A DNA stretch of 64,000 bases from Leptospira kirschneri serovar Cynopteri str. 3522 CT (GTDB taxonomy: Bacteria > Spirochaetota > Leptospiria > Leptospirales > Leptospiraceae): assembly GCF_000243695.2 (NCBI RefSeq), contig NZ_AHMN02000007.1, positions 62,001-126,000 on the forward strand, given 5' to 3'. Shown piece by piece: positions 1 through 17,560 of the stretch. Below the pieces are notes generated by a model that was given only the letters and a program-made list of their open reading frames with translations, was not told the DNA's origin and did no database searches. Made by a program: the position numbers and the translations under genes. Position 1 is the first letter of the stretch, and the number at the start of each line of letters is the position of its first letter.

Positions 1-86
1 TCGTAAGAGTTCCTACATCCATTTTTTCACAGTAAAACGAAATTTTAGGAAACAGATTCCTTACGTTGAACTCACGTTAAATTAGT
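1..86. repeat. Dispersed intergenic repeat (copy of 20680-20765)
   Basis: This stretch, cut by the window start, is nearly the same as 20680-20765: both run from a GAGTTCCYACAT motif through TTTTAGGAAACAGATTCC to an ACTCACGTTAA end. It belongs to the family of short GGAACT / ACTCACGTTAA repeats that fill many gaps in this window. No coding potential is seen. Confidence 0.6.
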
Positions 87-146
87 ATTTCAAAATATAC
101 GATTGAATTGTATTTAAGTTTTTTACTTAAAAAAGATTGAATGTTG

Positions 147-710
147 TTATGGTTTTACAGAGCGATATTGATTGTATAGAGAATCGTCCGAATCAAAAAC
201 GGATTCTGTAACTGCAATAATTTCTCCCGACTGTAAAGATACAACCCTCAGTTGAAGTAAAAATGATTGGTCATCAAATTGTACCGTTCCCAAAAGTATC
301 AAATCCGCTCCGGATAATCTTCCGATTTCTAAATTTTGACTGGAAAGTACCAATCCCGATTTTTGAAAACTTTGTTCGTCGATCAACCGCCCTAATTGGG
401 ATTTTTCTACTAGTAAAATTTTTCCAGGATCGTACATTTTGGATAGAAGTCGTGAGGAAATCGTCGTTCCTAAAGTTGTAATCACACCGTTTTCATTAAA
501 CAAAGGTAGAACGGCTAACTTAAATGTATTTTTCTTTTCAGTAGAAAAACTTTTGCCGCTAACTTCGATTTGTTTTTTTAATAAATCTGAAACTTCCTGT
601 AATACTACATCTAAAGGTTTTGGAACTTGTTTTTTTTCAAAACGATGTCCGCTTGTACAATCAATTAAAAATGATAATAAAGAGAACATAATAAAAATGG
701 AATATTTCAT
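147..710 (-). CDS. FlgO-like putative lipoprotein
   Basis: 187 aa. The N-terminus is a short basic start, a hydrophobic core and a Cys at residue 18 (FLIDC), which fits the relaxed lipobox of spirochaetes, so the protein is probably an exported lipoprotein. Residues 60-180 contain the signature of the FlgO/CsgG-like fold: a KLAVLPLF strand, then a segment where an enzyme-like name list ends in ILLVEKSQLGRLIDEQ, then SGADLILLGTVQ. In Vibrio, FlgO is an outer-membrane flagellar accessory lipoprotein; in other bacteria such domains occur in lipoproteins of unknown role, and nothing flagellar lies nearby. Function here is therefore open. It lies 79 bp downstream of the TraB gene on the same strand and may be cotranscribed. 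Confidence 0.7.
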   Translation of the reverse strand: MKYSIFIMFSLLSFLIDCTSGHRFEKKQVPKPLDVVLQEVSDLLKKQIEVSGKSFSTEKKNTFKLAVLPLFNENGVITTLGTTISSRLLSKMYDPGKILLVEKSQLGRLIDEQSFQKSGLVLSSQNLEIGRLSGADLILLGTVQFDDQSFLLQLRVVSLQSGEIIAVTESVFDSDDSLYNQYRSVKP

Positions 711-789
711 TTAAAATATTTTACCAAGCCGACTCGGTACCCCACCAAATTATATTTCACTACGTCGTAAACGGAAAGTATAAAAACAA

Positions 790-2016
<1,227 letters not shown>

Positions 2017-2187
2017 CCCAAAACAGAGTTTAAAATTGGGATCCGAGAGTAAAATGAAATTCTATCGTTTTTGAATTCAAATTCGTCTTTCTAATATTTA
2101 CTATCTATAAAAAAGTATTGAAGAATTAAAGACCTTCGTATAGTGTTTTGTTGCTCTTTTAACACGAAAACGAATACCGGGATTCAA

Positions 2188-3547
<1,360 letters not shown>

Positions 3548-3551
<4 letters not shown>

Positions 3552-4087
3552 AAAAAAACTTCGCTCTGATTGGTCCCAGAGGAGTCGGAAAATCTAAAAT
3601 TTCTCGTAAACTTTCTAAAATTACAGGGATGCCTGTAGTATCCACTGACATGATCGCAGTCTACGAGATTGGTGGAATGTCGATTCCTGAATTCATTCAA
3701 AAAAATGAAGGAGATTGGAGACCATTTCGAGATTTAGAATTTGAAATTCTTACCAAACTCAAAACCTCTCAAGGAATTATTTTAGATTGTGGGGGCGGCA
3801 TTTTGTTTGATTTGGATACCAAAGGAAAAGAAATCTTAAGTAACCGTAAAACTACTCTTTTAAAATCCATTGCATTGGTTTTTGGTCTTTCCAGACCCAC
3901 AGAAATTTTAGTGGAAAAGATTCAAAACGATCCTACCCGTCCTCCTTTGAATGCAATTCAGTCTTATCGTACTATTTTAGAGAGTCGGTTACCTCACTAT
4001 CAAAGCATTTCGGATTATTATTTAGAAATAGACGATCTGAGAGTAGAAGAGATCTGTTCTAGAATTCTACAGAAAATCGAATATTGA
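3548..4087 (+). CDS. aroK: Shikimate kinase
   Basis: 179 aa from a TTG start that overlaps the stop of the HDOD gene. Shikimate kinase phosphorylates shikimate with ATP in the chorismate pathway. Visible motifs are the P-loop GPRGVGKS (9-16), Asp34 in STDM (shikimate binding), the WRPFRDLE segment carrying a substrate-binding Arg, the GGGI loop near residue 82, and a lid containing DPTRPPL. The length is normal. aroB of the same pathway is at 47040-48125, unlinked. AroK is preferred to AroL only because most bacteria have a single such enzyme. Translational coupling to the HDOD gene is likely from the 4-nt overlap. Confidence 0.88.
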
Positions 4088-4201
4088 ATTGACACACTTT
4101 GGATATATTTGGTTCCCTTTTTTCAAAGCTTTTAAAAAAAGAATATCAAAATCGTATAAAGGCAACTAACGGCCTTAATACAATATGAACAGGGAATTAA
4201 G

Positions 4202-5101
<900 letters not shown>

Positions 5102-5135
5102 AAAAAATAAATATAGATTGAAGTGAGTTCTCTTC

Positions 5136-5948
<813 letters not shown>

Positions 5949-5964
5949 ATTCTTTTTTCCTAAT

Positions 5965-7062
5965 TTAGGTTATGGGGGAACCAAAAGACAATCTTCCGAA
6001 ACTGAACGTGGGGGCCGTTCCCGGAAACAACCAATAACTTGTCATCTCGGAAGATGGCATAACGTTATAAAAATCAGGATTTCTAGAAGATACCCCCGCC
6101 ATTTCCTTTTCTTGAACCATAGAAATGTATTGCTCCAATCCGATTTCGAGAGTATTTCCGTTTAATATGACTTCCATACCTGTCGCTTTTGCAAATCTTT
6201 TCACGCCTGGGATCCTAGAATTTAATGGAGAATAACTGTCCGCGCTCACTCCGTTTTCACTCGAAACAAAAATTCCTTCAGGAGTATGAACCACAAGGGA
6301 ATGATTGCCTGCTGTATGTCCCGGTGTATTGATCAAAGCTACACCCTGGCCGAGTTCCACGTCTCCATCTAACACTAAAATACGGTCGCTTGCAACTCCT
6401 CCGGTTCCGTTGGGACAATACCAATCAGATTGAGGTGGAAGTAGTCCTTGAACCGAATCCCATTCTTTTCTCATGATTAAAAGTTTTGCATTTGGAAAAT
6501 ATCCTCTTTCCCCGTTTGCTCCTAACCATTTACGAATGTCTTGAGTATGTAGATGATCATAGGAAATATAATCGACTTTTTCGGGGGAAATTCCAGCGTC
6601 TTGTAAACATTCTTCTACCGTGTTTAAAATCGGAGCGATGATCTTTTTACCGATGGATTGAAAGGGTCCAAAACTTCCAGCGAGCCTTTTAAAAAAAGGA
6701 GTTTCCGCATTTGCATCTATATCGGAAGGAGAAAATAAAAGTGTTTTGATTCCATTTGAAGTTTTGTACTGAACGATAAATAATCGATTCAGAATGTGCA
6801 TATACGGAGTGGGAAGACTATAAGCGTTCAAAAGCGCATAACGTGTAGGATAAGGAACCCTGACTAAATCATAGGATCTGTAAAATAACACTTGGGGACC
6901 AGAAAGCATCTTTTCTCTAAATTTGCGGGCCCTTTTACGAACGTCTTCCAGACGATCCACCGGATGTGGCAGATCTCTTGAACCTAAAAAATCCGAAATA
7001 GACTTAATTGAAGTATCTTTTTTTATCTTAGAAGTGGTCTTAGTTTTAGATGCTTTCGCCAT
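5965..7062 (-). CDS. Metallo-beta-lactamase fold hydrolase
   Basis: 365 aa. The MBL-fold metal site is visible as HLHTQD at 170-175 (HxHxxD), followed by NTPGHTAGNHS around 251-261 and an SSENGVSADS segment that should carry the later metal ligand. The arrangement resembles lactonase/glyoxalase-II-like members. The first ~30 residues are Lys/Thr/Ser-rich and probably disordered. AAGGAG precedes the ATG at good spacing, so the start is secure. It is the middle gene of a minus-strand run: small membrane protein, this gene, SDR. Substrate unknown. Confidence 0.8.
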   Translation of the reverse strand: MAKASKTKTTSKIKKDTSIKSISDFLGSRDLPHPVDRLEDVRKRARKFREKMLSGPQVLFYRSYDLVRVPYPTRYALLNAYSLPTPYMHILNRLFIVQYKTSNGIKTLLFSPSDIDANAETPFFKRLAGSFGPFQSIGKKIIAPILNTVEECLQDAGISPEKVDYISYDHLHTQDIRKWLGANGERGYFPNAKLLIMRKEWDSVQGLLPPQSDWYCPNGTGGVASDRILVLDGDVELGQGVALINTPGHTAGNHSLVVHTPEGIFVSSENGVSADSYSPLNSRIPGVKRFAKATGMEVILNGNTLEIGLEQYISMVQEKEMAGVSSRNPDFYNVMPSSEMTSYWLFPGTAPTFSFGRLSFGSPIT

Positions 7063-7108
7063 TTATTTACTCCTTAGAGATTTTGTTATTAAAACTTATT
7101 TAAAAAAA

Positions 7109-7477
7109 TTAAAACGGTTTATAACTTACGATATAAGCCACGAGAAGCCCTAACAAAGGAAAGCCGAACCAAAAAGTTTTTCCCAAAGTAGGTCTTTTAT
7201 AAACCAAAGTCAGAAGTCCACCGTAAGCCAACCAGATTATAAATTTTGCAACTACCCAACCGGGCCAAGGCCAGATGATTCCAAGCCTTGCGAGCATTCC
7301 AAATCCACCTAATAAAATTAAAAAAAGACCGATTCCATGTGTGATCGCCACCATTTTACGATTGGCAAATTCTTTTGTACCACCGTTTAACACATGTAGG
7401 GTCACTCCTCCGAGTGCCGTAAAAAGCAGAAAGATTCCGAAAATGTGAATCATTTTATAGACTGTGTAAGAAATCAT
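7109..7477 (-). CDS. Small four-helix membrane protein, unknown
   Basis: 122 aa with four hydrophobic spans (about residues 5-27, 42-62, 73-92 and 102-120) and little else. The first helix begins YKMIHIFGIFLLF and the second contains THGIGLFLILLGGFGML. His-bearing helices like these are seen in SirB/DUF2269/CopD-like small membrane proteins, but I do not recognise the family with confidence. It is first in the minus-strand run that continues with the MBL-fold hydrolase 46 bp downstream. Confidence 0.65.
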   Translation of the reverse strand: MISYTVYKMIHIFGIFLLFTALGGVTLHVLNGGTKEFANRKMVAITHGIGLFLILLGGFGMLARLGIIWPWPGWVVAKFIIWLAYGGLLTLVYKRPTLGKTFWFGFPLLGLLVAYIVSYKPF

Positions 7478-8003
7478 AGACTAGTTTTTCCTCATTCTAA
7501 ATTGATACCGTTCAGAAAGTTCAAAACCCATGATTGTATTTTCGAAAAAACATAGGACTAAACATTTCCTAAGTCATGCAGCATCACCAATCTTTACGAA
7601 AGAACTGACTTTGGCAACGATTGTTTATGAAAAATATAAACTTTATTGAAACGTATAAAAAATTCAAAGAATTCTAAATTGAAATATTTTGAGATTTCTA
7701 TGATTTCGTCGATTTGTTTGATTATTTTTTTATACAACCATCGATTTCAAAAGGTTAGAGCTTTAAAACGTTCATACTTAAATTAACAAAATCTATTTTC
7801 TATAACTTAAGAAACGAAGAAGATTTTTTGATTATTTTTATTTCTAATCATTTTTTACTAAAAAGACGCATAACTTTATATAGCTACTACTCGGATGAAA
7901 GAAAAGATACTGTCGTGAACTTGTTTTAAAAGTTAGAATACGGAAGCCAACAACCAGGTTAAAGGTGTCGTTTCAAGTAGTTTAACGTGAGCAGGGCATA
8001 ACA

Positions 8004-8039
<36 letters not shown>

Positions 8040-8042
8040 AGC

Positions 8043-8325
8043 CATAACCAACCCCACAAGTATTTGGATCTCAATATTAAATCTGTGGGAATTACGACAA
8101 ATACTCTGTAAAACTGAGTTCCCACCCTTATTTTTGGGTGGGGTAACTCAATGAATTGCTTCCCATGGGTCGCAATTCAGGTGGAGAAATTCGGAAGACT
8201 TTTCTCTATCAGAAAAACATGCTTTTTGCAAGTAAAAAGACTCATTCTTGTCGGAACACTTGAAAAATGTGCGTTTTTGAGCCTTCTGATTCTAAAATCC
8301 TATTCAACTTGTGGGTAAGGTTATG
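8043..8325 (+). mobile_element. MITE copy A, 283 bp
   Basis: Non-coding element. The right terminal inverted repeat is ACTTGTGGGTAAGGTTATG (8307-8325). The left (8043-8061) matches its reverse complement at 16 of 19 bases. A perfect 9-bp direct repeat GTAGAGAGC flanks it (8034-8042 and 8326-8334). The interior is nearly the same as copy B (17172-17460), with a CCCACCC/GGGTGGG hairpin at 8121-8142. It differs by an extra hairpin unit at 8145-8178 that copy B lacks. A 9-bp target duplication is usual for Tn5/IS50-type transposition. Confidence 0.85.
8145..8178 (+). repeat. REP-like hairpin unit inside MITE A
   Basis: Format AACTCA, then a stem GAATTGC (8153-8159), a 12-nt loop and GCAATTC (8172-8178). 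The unit is absent from the same position of MITE B. Related units with different but still complementary stems are at 17483-17516, 28945-28979 and 17383-17414. Confidence 0.6.
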
Positions 8326-8581
8326 GTAGAGAGCAGCACCTAAATTTGAAAAATTCCGAAGGAATTGGAGCGAAAAGAACTAAAGTAAAACGCTTTTTCA
8401 AGCTAAAGCGTCTCGCCTCTATAATAAATTATAATTAAAAGCGAAATATCACATTAAGTTTCTTTCATGCAATTTATTGACTAGAACTGAAAGTGCGGTC
8501 AGACAACGCCAATTCGCCCTACTTTCTTACGCAGAATTTTACATGATTGAAGTATAAACATTTTATTATATAGTGGATCGT

Positions 8582-10735
8582 TTACTTTTCTAGAAGATGT
8601 TGCACTCCAACCCAATTACCAACCGGAGGAGAAGTGATATATTCCTGACATCGTTTACGATAAAGAATTGGAACAATGTCTTCCGGAAAAACTTTGAGCG
8701 CCTGTTCGAAGTTGATCAAAGCTTCTTGAAAGTCGGCTACCTTGTACAAAATGATTCCTCTCGTAATTAAAGATAAAGTCGCATCTTTCAGTTTTCGTAT
8801 AGGAGGTGCATCCGCTTCATAAATCTCATAGATGATGATCGGATCGGTCTTTCCTTTTACGACGACGGAATCAATTTCACGAATTGCAAGACTATCCGCG
8901 ATGGTCATTGAAGAAAGTGTACTTTTAGTAATCAGTATATCCGCGCGATAGAGATTGGTTAGACTTTCCAAACGAGAAGCCACGTTTACCGTATCCCCAA
9001 TAACGGTCGTATCCAATCTAGAACGGCTCCCCACGGTTCCGAGCATTAGATTTCCAGTATTGACTCCAATACCTATCTTTAATCCTTTAAAGTGAGAATC
9101 CTTTGCTTGTGCATTGATTGTTTGAACCTTTTTTTTCATTTCGATTGCGGCGAGAATTGCCTTATCTGCAGACGTTTGATGAGAACCATCCCCGGAAAAT
9201 AAAGCCAAGATTCCGTCTCCCATAAACTTATCCACAAAACCTTCGTGTCTTTGAACGACCGGTTCCATACTCGCTAAATAATCGTTGATAAAACGGAAGT
9301 TTTCTTCCGGAGTCATCTGTTCTGAAATTGCAGTGAAAGAACGAATGTCTGTAAATAGAACACTCATTTCTTTCAAAACCGAATCTCCTAGATTGACTTC
9401 CACTGCTGAATTTTTTCCGAGAACGTTTAAAAATTGAACCGGAACAAAACGAAAGAATGCGTTTTTTTGTCTCGCTAGTTCTAACTTTTGCTGACTGAGT
9501 TCTATGTTTAAGTCTTCTGATTGACGATACAAAGAAATGAATCTGTTGGCTAAGATAGTGGTCAACGCGACTACAAAAAGAAAATAAGCGAACTGAGTAA
9601 AACGAATTCCGGATTGAAAAAATATGGAATCGATCACGTCGTAGACCGCAATAAAAACTACGGTGAACATGCTAGTCGCAAGAAGAACGGCGTCTTTTTT
9701 ACGAAGATAAACCGCTTTACTCATAAAATAAAGAAGATAAACAAGAGTGGGAAGTATGGAAATCTGCCAAAGTCTCAGACTTGTCATGGTATAACGAAAC
9801 GGCTCTACTAGTGTAGTCAAAGCAATCACTACGTTTAATATTAAAATTGCAAATAACACTTTTGAAAACTTAGCCCTTCCATAAAAGTAGTCCTGCATAA
9901 ACAGAAGAAACAAAGGAGCCAAAAGAGAAACAGAAGAATATTCAATTCTTGTAATCCAGGTAGTATCGTAGATCACTTCAAACGCAGTACTAGATCTTGA
10001 AAGAGAATATAACGCCATAAAAACGCTGAAGATTCCGAAATAGAGATTGTATAGGTCCTCTCTTCTTTTTACGTAGATCAAAAGATGATAAAGACCAAAA
10101 AAGACGTATATCGTATTCAGACAAAGATTGATTAAGGTGGAAATTTCTCCCGAAAGTTTTTGTTCGGTTGTAATAGAATAGTCTCCGTCTATATAAAAAC
10201 CTAGATCCACGTTTTTAGATAAAAAAGAAGCGGGAGCGTCCCCAATCAAACGAAACGTCAGAAGATTTTCCCCCGATCTTAAAAGACTAGAATCTACGGG
10301 AAGACGAAAACTACGAATCGTTCTTCTTAAAATCATTTCTTTGCGAGAAACATCTAAATGAATTTCTTGAGTTAAGGAATGATCATTTAAAAATATTTCC
10401 CAATTTTCTCCGATGGATTCCAAATACAAAAAGATCGGTTTATAAACTTTTGTTTTTTGGAAATCTTCTTGGATATGAAATCTAGTTTGTAGAGTATATT
10501 CTTTCAAACCGGTTCCGACTGAGGTTTCGAAAATTTCGTTTAATACGATTGGGAAGTTAGAAATTTTTTTAGATTTCGGAAAAGTAGAATCAATTCCATT
10601 CAAATATTCTTTTTGAAAACCCTCGACTGCAATCCAGTTTCCTTTTCTCAAATCGATTGGTTTCCAAGAATCTTGACTTTCAGCAAGGATCCAAAAAGGT
10701 ATGATTACACAAAAAAAGAATAGAATCGTTTTCAA
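8582..10735 (-). CDS. Class III adenylate cyclase with 7TM receptor module
   Basis: 717 aa. Signal peptide at 1-20, extracytoplasmic jelly-roll-like region at about 40-190 (7TMR-DISM extracellular type), seven membrane spans at about 195-400, a coiled linker, then a class III cyclase domain at about 445-640. Both metal-binding Asp residues are visible (LFTDIRSF and FMGDGI). Lys in VDKF and Asp in VIGDTVN are the adenine-selecting positions, so the product is probably cAMP. The C-terminal 70 residues are TPR-like and end in a RCQEY...PP..NW.GV motif shared with the cyclase at 36688-39627. It probably couples an external ligand to cAMP synthesis; the ligand is unknown. Confidence 0.88.
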   Translation of the reverse strand: MKTILFFFCVIIPFWILAESQDSWKPIDLRKGNWIAVEGFQKEYLNGIDSTFPKSKKISNFPIVLNEIFETSVGTGLKEYTLQTRFHIQEDFQKTKVYKPIFLYLESIGENWEIFLNDHSLTQEIHLDVSRKEMILRRTIRSFRLPVDSSLLRSGENLLTFRLIGDAPASFLSKNVDLGFYIDGDYSITTEQKLSGEISTLINLCLNTIYVFFGLYHLLIYVKRREDLYNLYFGIFSVFMALYSLSRSSTAFEVIYDTTWITRIEYSSVSLLAPLFLLFMQDYFYGRAKFSKVLFAILILNVVIALTTLVEPFRYTMTSLRLWQISILPTLVYLLYFMSKAVYLRKKDAVLLATSMFTVVFIAVYDVIDSIFFQSGIRFTQFAYFLFVVALTTILANRFISLYRQSEDLNIELSQQKLELARQKNAFFRFVPVQFLNVLGKNSAVEVNLGDSVLKEMSVLFTDIRSFTAISEQMTPEENFRFINDYLASMEPVVQRHEGFVDKFMGDGILALFSGDGSHQTSADKAILAAIEMKKKVQTINAQAKDSHFKGLKIGIGVNTGNLMLGTVGSRSRLDTTVIGDTVNVASRLESLTNLYRADILITKSTLSSMTIADSLAIREIDSVVVKGKTDPIIIYEIYEADAPPIRKLKDATLSLITRGIILYKVADFQEALINFEQALKVFPEDIVPILYRKRCQEYITSPPVGNWVGVQHLLEK

Positions 10736-10893
10736 AGTAAATGTTTTCCGTTTGAGAAAATGTGATTTTTAATAGAAAAGTATATAAATTAGAAGTCGAG
10801 GTTGTCTAATTTTCAACATTTTTATTCGAAACTTTGACATGATCTTTCGGAAAATCAATTGTATTCTATATTTTTACTTTGGAGGAAATTAAA

Positions 10894-13096
<2,203 letters not shown>

Positions 13097-13129
13097 GTCG
13101 ATTTTAAAACTGATTTTATTGTTCTGGAT

Positions 13130-13335
13130 TTTATAGTTATTTCCAAATGTGGGAACTACAGAAAGTTTATTAGAAATTTCTAAAGTATTATCGTTTTTGT
13201 ATTTTGAGGTTTCGACAAACTTTAAAAGTATGAGTTCCTACAATTTTAGAATTTGTTCGTAAAATCGTGATTTTGAAGTAGTTCTTACATTTTAGGAATC
13301 GAGATACTTTTTTCAGAAAAATGAATCGTGGTCAG
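13130..13335 (-). repeat. GGAACT-family intergenic repeat
   Basis: Between two convergent genes. Read on the minus strand it matches the copies at 43135-43280, 57110-57330 and 59775-59950: a CATTTTTCTGAAAAA start, then WGTGGGAACT or GTAAGAACTAC with a GATTTTACGA segment, then AAATTGTAGGAACTCATACTTTT. About 65-80% similar by eye. No ORF. Confidence 0.6.
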
Positions 13336-13360
13336 ACGTAGCAAAACAATCTTCTTTGAT

Positions 13361-14110
13361 TTAAATTGCAGTAATACCTCCGTCAACGGTCCAATTGGCG
13401 CCGTTGATATAAGAAGATTCCTTGTTTAACAAAAAAGAAACTACCCTTGCAATTTCGTAAGTAGATGCGATTTTACGCGTAGGTGTCATTTGAATGATTT
13501 TATTTCTATGGTCGGGAACTTGATCTTCTTGGATTCCCATCGAGGTTTCTATATAACCAGGACTTACGGCGTTTGAAGTAATTCCAAAAGGACCCCATTC
13601 ATCAGAAATAGATTTTACAAAGCCGATCAAAGAATGTTTCGAAGCGGAATATGCAACCGAGTTTGCAGAACCTACGACAGATAATGATGAAGCAATGAAT
13701 ACCAATCTACCTAGTTGCAACTTTTTGAATTTAGGAAGAATCAATTTCACAATCTGAAATGCAGATCTTATATTTACCGAAAAAATTCGATCCCACTCTT
13801 CTAAACTAACATCGGTGATTTTATGATAAGGCCCTCCATATCCCGCACAATGAACAAAACCGTAAGGATTTTGATTTTGAGAAGAAATTAAACTCTCCCA
13901 CTGAGAAAGTACATTTGTAAGGTCCTGTTCGTTTGTTAAATCCACGTTTAAAAAAAATTCTCCCGAAAAAGTTTCTTTGGGAGATTGAATATCTAAATTC
14001 GTTACGGAATAACCTTCCGATAGAAGTAACTTTACGATAGCTCTTCCTAAACCTCCACTTCCTCCCGTCAGAATGATATTTTCTTTTTGAGTTGGTGCCT
14101 GATTTTTCAA
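13361..14110 (-). CDS. SDR family oxidoreductase, FabG-like
   Basis: 249 aa from TTG 14110, with GAGG five bases upstream; an earlier ATG at 14161 would overlap the start region of the divergent argB and adds 17 residues not typical of the family. The Rossmann motif TGGSGGLG is near residues 14-21, the HCAGYGG loop near 86, the catalytic Ser in IASSLSV and the YSASK active site near 155. The C-terminal [12 protein letters not shown] is typical of FabG-like reductases. Substrate unknown; this is one of two unrelated SDR genes in the window. Confidence 0.85.
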   Translation of the reverse strand: MKNQAPTQKENIILTGGSGGLGRAIVKLLLSEGYSVTNLDIQSPKETFSGEFFLNVDLTNEQDLTNVLSQWESLISSQNQNPYGFVHCAGYGGPYHKITDVSLEEWDRIFSVNIRSAFQIVKLILPKFKKLQLGRLVFIASSLSVVGSANSVAYSASKHSLIGFVKSISDEWGPFGITSNAVSPGYIETSMGIQEDQVPDHRNKIIQMTPTRKIASTYEIARVVSFLLNKESSYINGANWTVDGGITAI

Positions 14111-14152
14111 AGTCAACCTCGAACCTACATTCGTATTTCTAGATGACAGAGA

Positions 14153-15054
<902 letters not shown>

Positions 15055-15230
15055 TTGGTTCGTATTATTTTCAAAAAAATTTATATTCATTGAGTAAGAT
15101 TCTTTGTAGATTTTGTTTTCTCTCTAAGTTTTCAATTACGCCGTTAGCGTTGAAACTCCTTGACAGATAAAACTTTCTTGTGTCCAATGATCGAATTCTT
15201 TTAAAGAATCATCTATCACACACCACCAAT

Positions 15231-16976
15231 ATGAGTGAAAGGCAGCTATCCTTATCTTTAATTTCCGATATAACGGCGAGAATCAATTCGACCGACGATC
15301 TGGATGAGTTACTTGGTATTATCATAGAAACCACAAAAGACGTTCTCAATACGGAAGGTTGTTCCCTTCTTTTATATGATCAAAACGAAGACTGTCTAGT
15401 ATTCAACGTTGCAAAAGGAACCAAAGGAGATTCTTTAACGGAATTGAAAGTTCCAAGAGGTAAAGGAATTGCAGGAATGGTTCTAGAAACATTGGAACCC
15501 GTAATCGTAAACGACGCCGCAAACGATCCCAGGATTTATAGAAACATTGACGAGACGGTGGGTTTTGTAACCAACAATCTAATCTGCGTTCCGATGAGCA
15601 CCCAAGGAGAAATTCAAGGAGTTTTAGAAGCCGTTAATTCTCTCGAAAGAAATGAATTCACAAAAAGAGATATTAAGATTCTTCAATATCTTTCTGATCT
15701 CGCCGCAATCGCGATCAGAAATAGAAGACTGATCCGAGATTTAAAAAGCAGAGCCAACGAACTAGATTGTTTATTTCAACTCAGTCAGGCGATCTCGAAT
15801 ATTTCTGAAATGGATCAATTTTTGAATCTAATCGTAAACTCGATTTCGGAAGTCATGAATGCGGAAAGAGTTTCTTTAGTTTTTTTCAATTCGAAAACTG
15901 GAAAATACGAACTCAAAAAAAGTATCGGCTTTAGTCTTGAAGATCAGGAACATTTTATCAATGAAAAGGAAGGAGTCATTCAAAGAATTATCGAAACCGG
16001 AAATCCAATTCTGGTTCAAAATATATCCACGGTAGAAGATTGGTTTCGCCCTGAAAGATATAAAACGAAATCCTTCATTTCAGTTCCGATTCGTTTGGAT
16101 GGAAAGATTATTGGAATTTTAAATGCGGCCGATAAAAAATCTGGAAACAGTTTTGACAATGCTGATCAAAACATTTTAAGCACAATTTCTAATCAAATTG
16201 CAGAAGCTTATAATTCCCTACTTTCCAAAGAACAAAAGGAAAAATTGAATTTGATTTATAGAGACATGCAGATCGCCTCTCAAATTCAATTGAATTCCTT
16301 GCCAAATATTCCTAAAAAAATCCAAGGCCTAGAATTAGAAACTAGTTATACAGCTTCCAGAGAAATCGGCGGAGACTTTTATGATCTGATTTATCACAAT
16401 CCGGACGAGGTAAGCGTTCTTATCGCAGACGTTTCTGGAAAAGGAATTGCCGCCGCGCTTTTTATGGAATTTTCCAAAACGATCATAGCGGGAGAAGTTT
16501 CCAGAAATTCTTCGACTAGCATCAGTTTGATGAGCGCCAACCGAATTATCCAGGAAAAATCAGGATACTTTATGTTTGTCACCGTAATGCTCGTAAGAAT
16601 CAATATGGCCAAACGAAAGATTCGTTATTCTAGCGCAGGTCACAACGAACAAATTCTTTATAAAACCAAAGAAAACAAGGTAATGAGTCTTTCCGGTAAA
16701 GGAATGCCTCTCGGAATCAAAGAATCCGAAATTGACGAACATGAAATTGATTATTCCTCCGGAGACCTTTTGGTTCTTTATACGGACGGAGTCAGCGAAG
16801 CGATGAACGAATCCAATGAGATGTACGGCCTCGAAAATCTGATCAAACTTATAGAACGAAACGGAGAAATGCCTCTCGGCGCCTTAAAAGAACTCATCAT
16901 AGATACTACTGACTCGTTTAGAGGAGACGCGGCACCTCACGACGATTATACGCTTTTTATGATTCGACTTCCGTAA
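15231..16976 (+). CDS. GAF-GAF-SpoIIE type protein phosphatase
   Basis: 581 aa from ATG 15231; a GTG at 15180 would add 17 residues and is possible. Two GAF sensor domains (about 7-165 and 180-325) are followed by a PP2C-type SpoIIE/RsbU phosphatase domain (about 355-580). Metal-site motifs are [35 protein letters not shown] and HDDYTLFM. Proteins of this layout usually dephosphorylate an anti-anti-sigma factor and so release stress sigma factors; no sigma, anti-sigma or STAS gene lies next to it. A TTGACA at 15160-15165 with a weak TCCAAT 17 bases later could be its promoter, which would favour the ATG start. Confidence 0.88.
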   Translation: MSERQLSLSLISDITARINSTDDLDELLGIIIETTKDVLNTEGCSLLLYDQNEDCLVFNVAKGTKGDSLTELKVPRGKGIAGMVLETLEPVIVNDAANDPRIYRNIDETVGFVTNNLICVPMSTQGEIQGVLEAVNSLERNEFTKRDIKILQYLSDLAAIAIRNRRLIRDLKSRANELDCLFQLSQAISNISEMDQFLNLIVNSISEVMNAERVSLVFFNSKTGKYELKKSIGFSLEDQEHFINEKEGVIQRIIETGNPILVQNISTVEDWFRPERYKTKSFISVPIRLDGKIIGILNAADKKSGNSFDNADQNILSTISNQIAEAYNSLLSKEQKEKLNLIYRDMQIASQIQLNSLPNIPKKIQGLELETSYTASREIGGDFYDLIYHNPDEVSVLIADVSGKGIAAALFMEFSKTIIAGEVSRNSSTSISLMSANRIIQEKSGYFMFVTVMLVRINMAKRKIRYSSAGHNEQILYKTKENKVMSLSGKGMPLGIKESEIDEHEIDYSSGDLLVLYTDGVSEAMNESNEMYGLENLIKLIERNGEMPLGALKELIIDTTDSFRGDAAPHDDYTLFMIRLP

Positions 16977-17171
16977 ACGAGACGTGATATAGTATATTCT
17001 ACTTTTATAAACTGATTGAGGACAATTATGATCCTTTTCTTTTTAACTTGAGTTCGAAAATTACTGATCTTTATAAAATCGAGTATCGTTAATCCTTATC
17101 ACGAAGTGCCGTTTAATGCAAGTTCGATGAAATTCTATGCGAAAGTGATTGAGGCACAGAACGCTCTCTAT

Positions 17172-17460
17172 CATAACCTTACCCACAAGTATTTAGATTT
17201 CAATATTAAATCTGTGGGAATTACGACAAATCCTCTGTAAAACTGAGTTCCCACCCTTATTTTTGGGTGGGGGTGGAGGTGGAGAAATTCGGAAGACTTT
17301 TCTCTATCAGAAAAACATGCTTTTTGCAAGTAAAAAGACTCATTCTTGTCGGAACACTTGAAAAATGTGCGTTTTTGAGCCTAAAACGCTTTCGCAAAAA
17401 GCGTTTTGCTGAGTTCAATTTTGATTCTAAAATCCTATTCAACTTGTGGGTAAGGTTATG
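17172..17460 (+). mobile_element. MITE copy B, 289 bp, perfect ends
   Basis: Perfect 19-bp terminal inverted repeats, CATAACCTTACCCACAAGT at 17172-17190 and its exact reverse complement at 17442-17460. A perfect 9-bp direct repeat GCTCTCTAT flanks it (17163-17171 and 17461-17469). Internal CCCACCC/GGGTGGG hairpin at 17250-17271. The left ~90 bp match the right end of the IS at 28028-29061 in reverse orientation. Relative to copy A it has an extra AAAACGC/GCGTTTT hairpin unit at about 17382-17420 and lacks the one at 8145-8178. No transposase is encoded, so any movement depends on an enzyme supplied elsewhere. Confidence 0.9.
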
Positions 17461-17482
17461 GCTCTCTATGGATCGCGTTTGA

Positions 17483-17516
17483 AACTCAGCAGAACGCTCT
17501 CTATGGATCGCGTTCT
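17483..17516 (+). repeat. REP-like hairpin unit
   Basis: AACTCAGC, then stem AGAACGC (17491-17497), loop TCTCTATGGATC, stem GCGTTCT (17510-17516). The loop contains the same CTCTCTAT target sequence into which MITE B inserted a few bases upstream, so MITE B itself sits in the loop of a sister unit. Confidence 0.65.
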
Positions 17517-17560
17517 ATATTATGACTTAAGATGATTGTTATATAATGTTTTCTGTATAT

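Noticed and set aside
17257..17482. Reading frames of about 60-70 codons on both strands of MITE B
   Set aside because: They use MITE sequence including its inverted repeats, have no ribosome sites and are not kept in MITE A.
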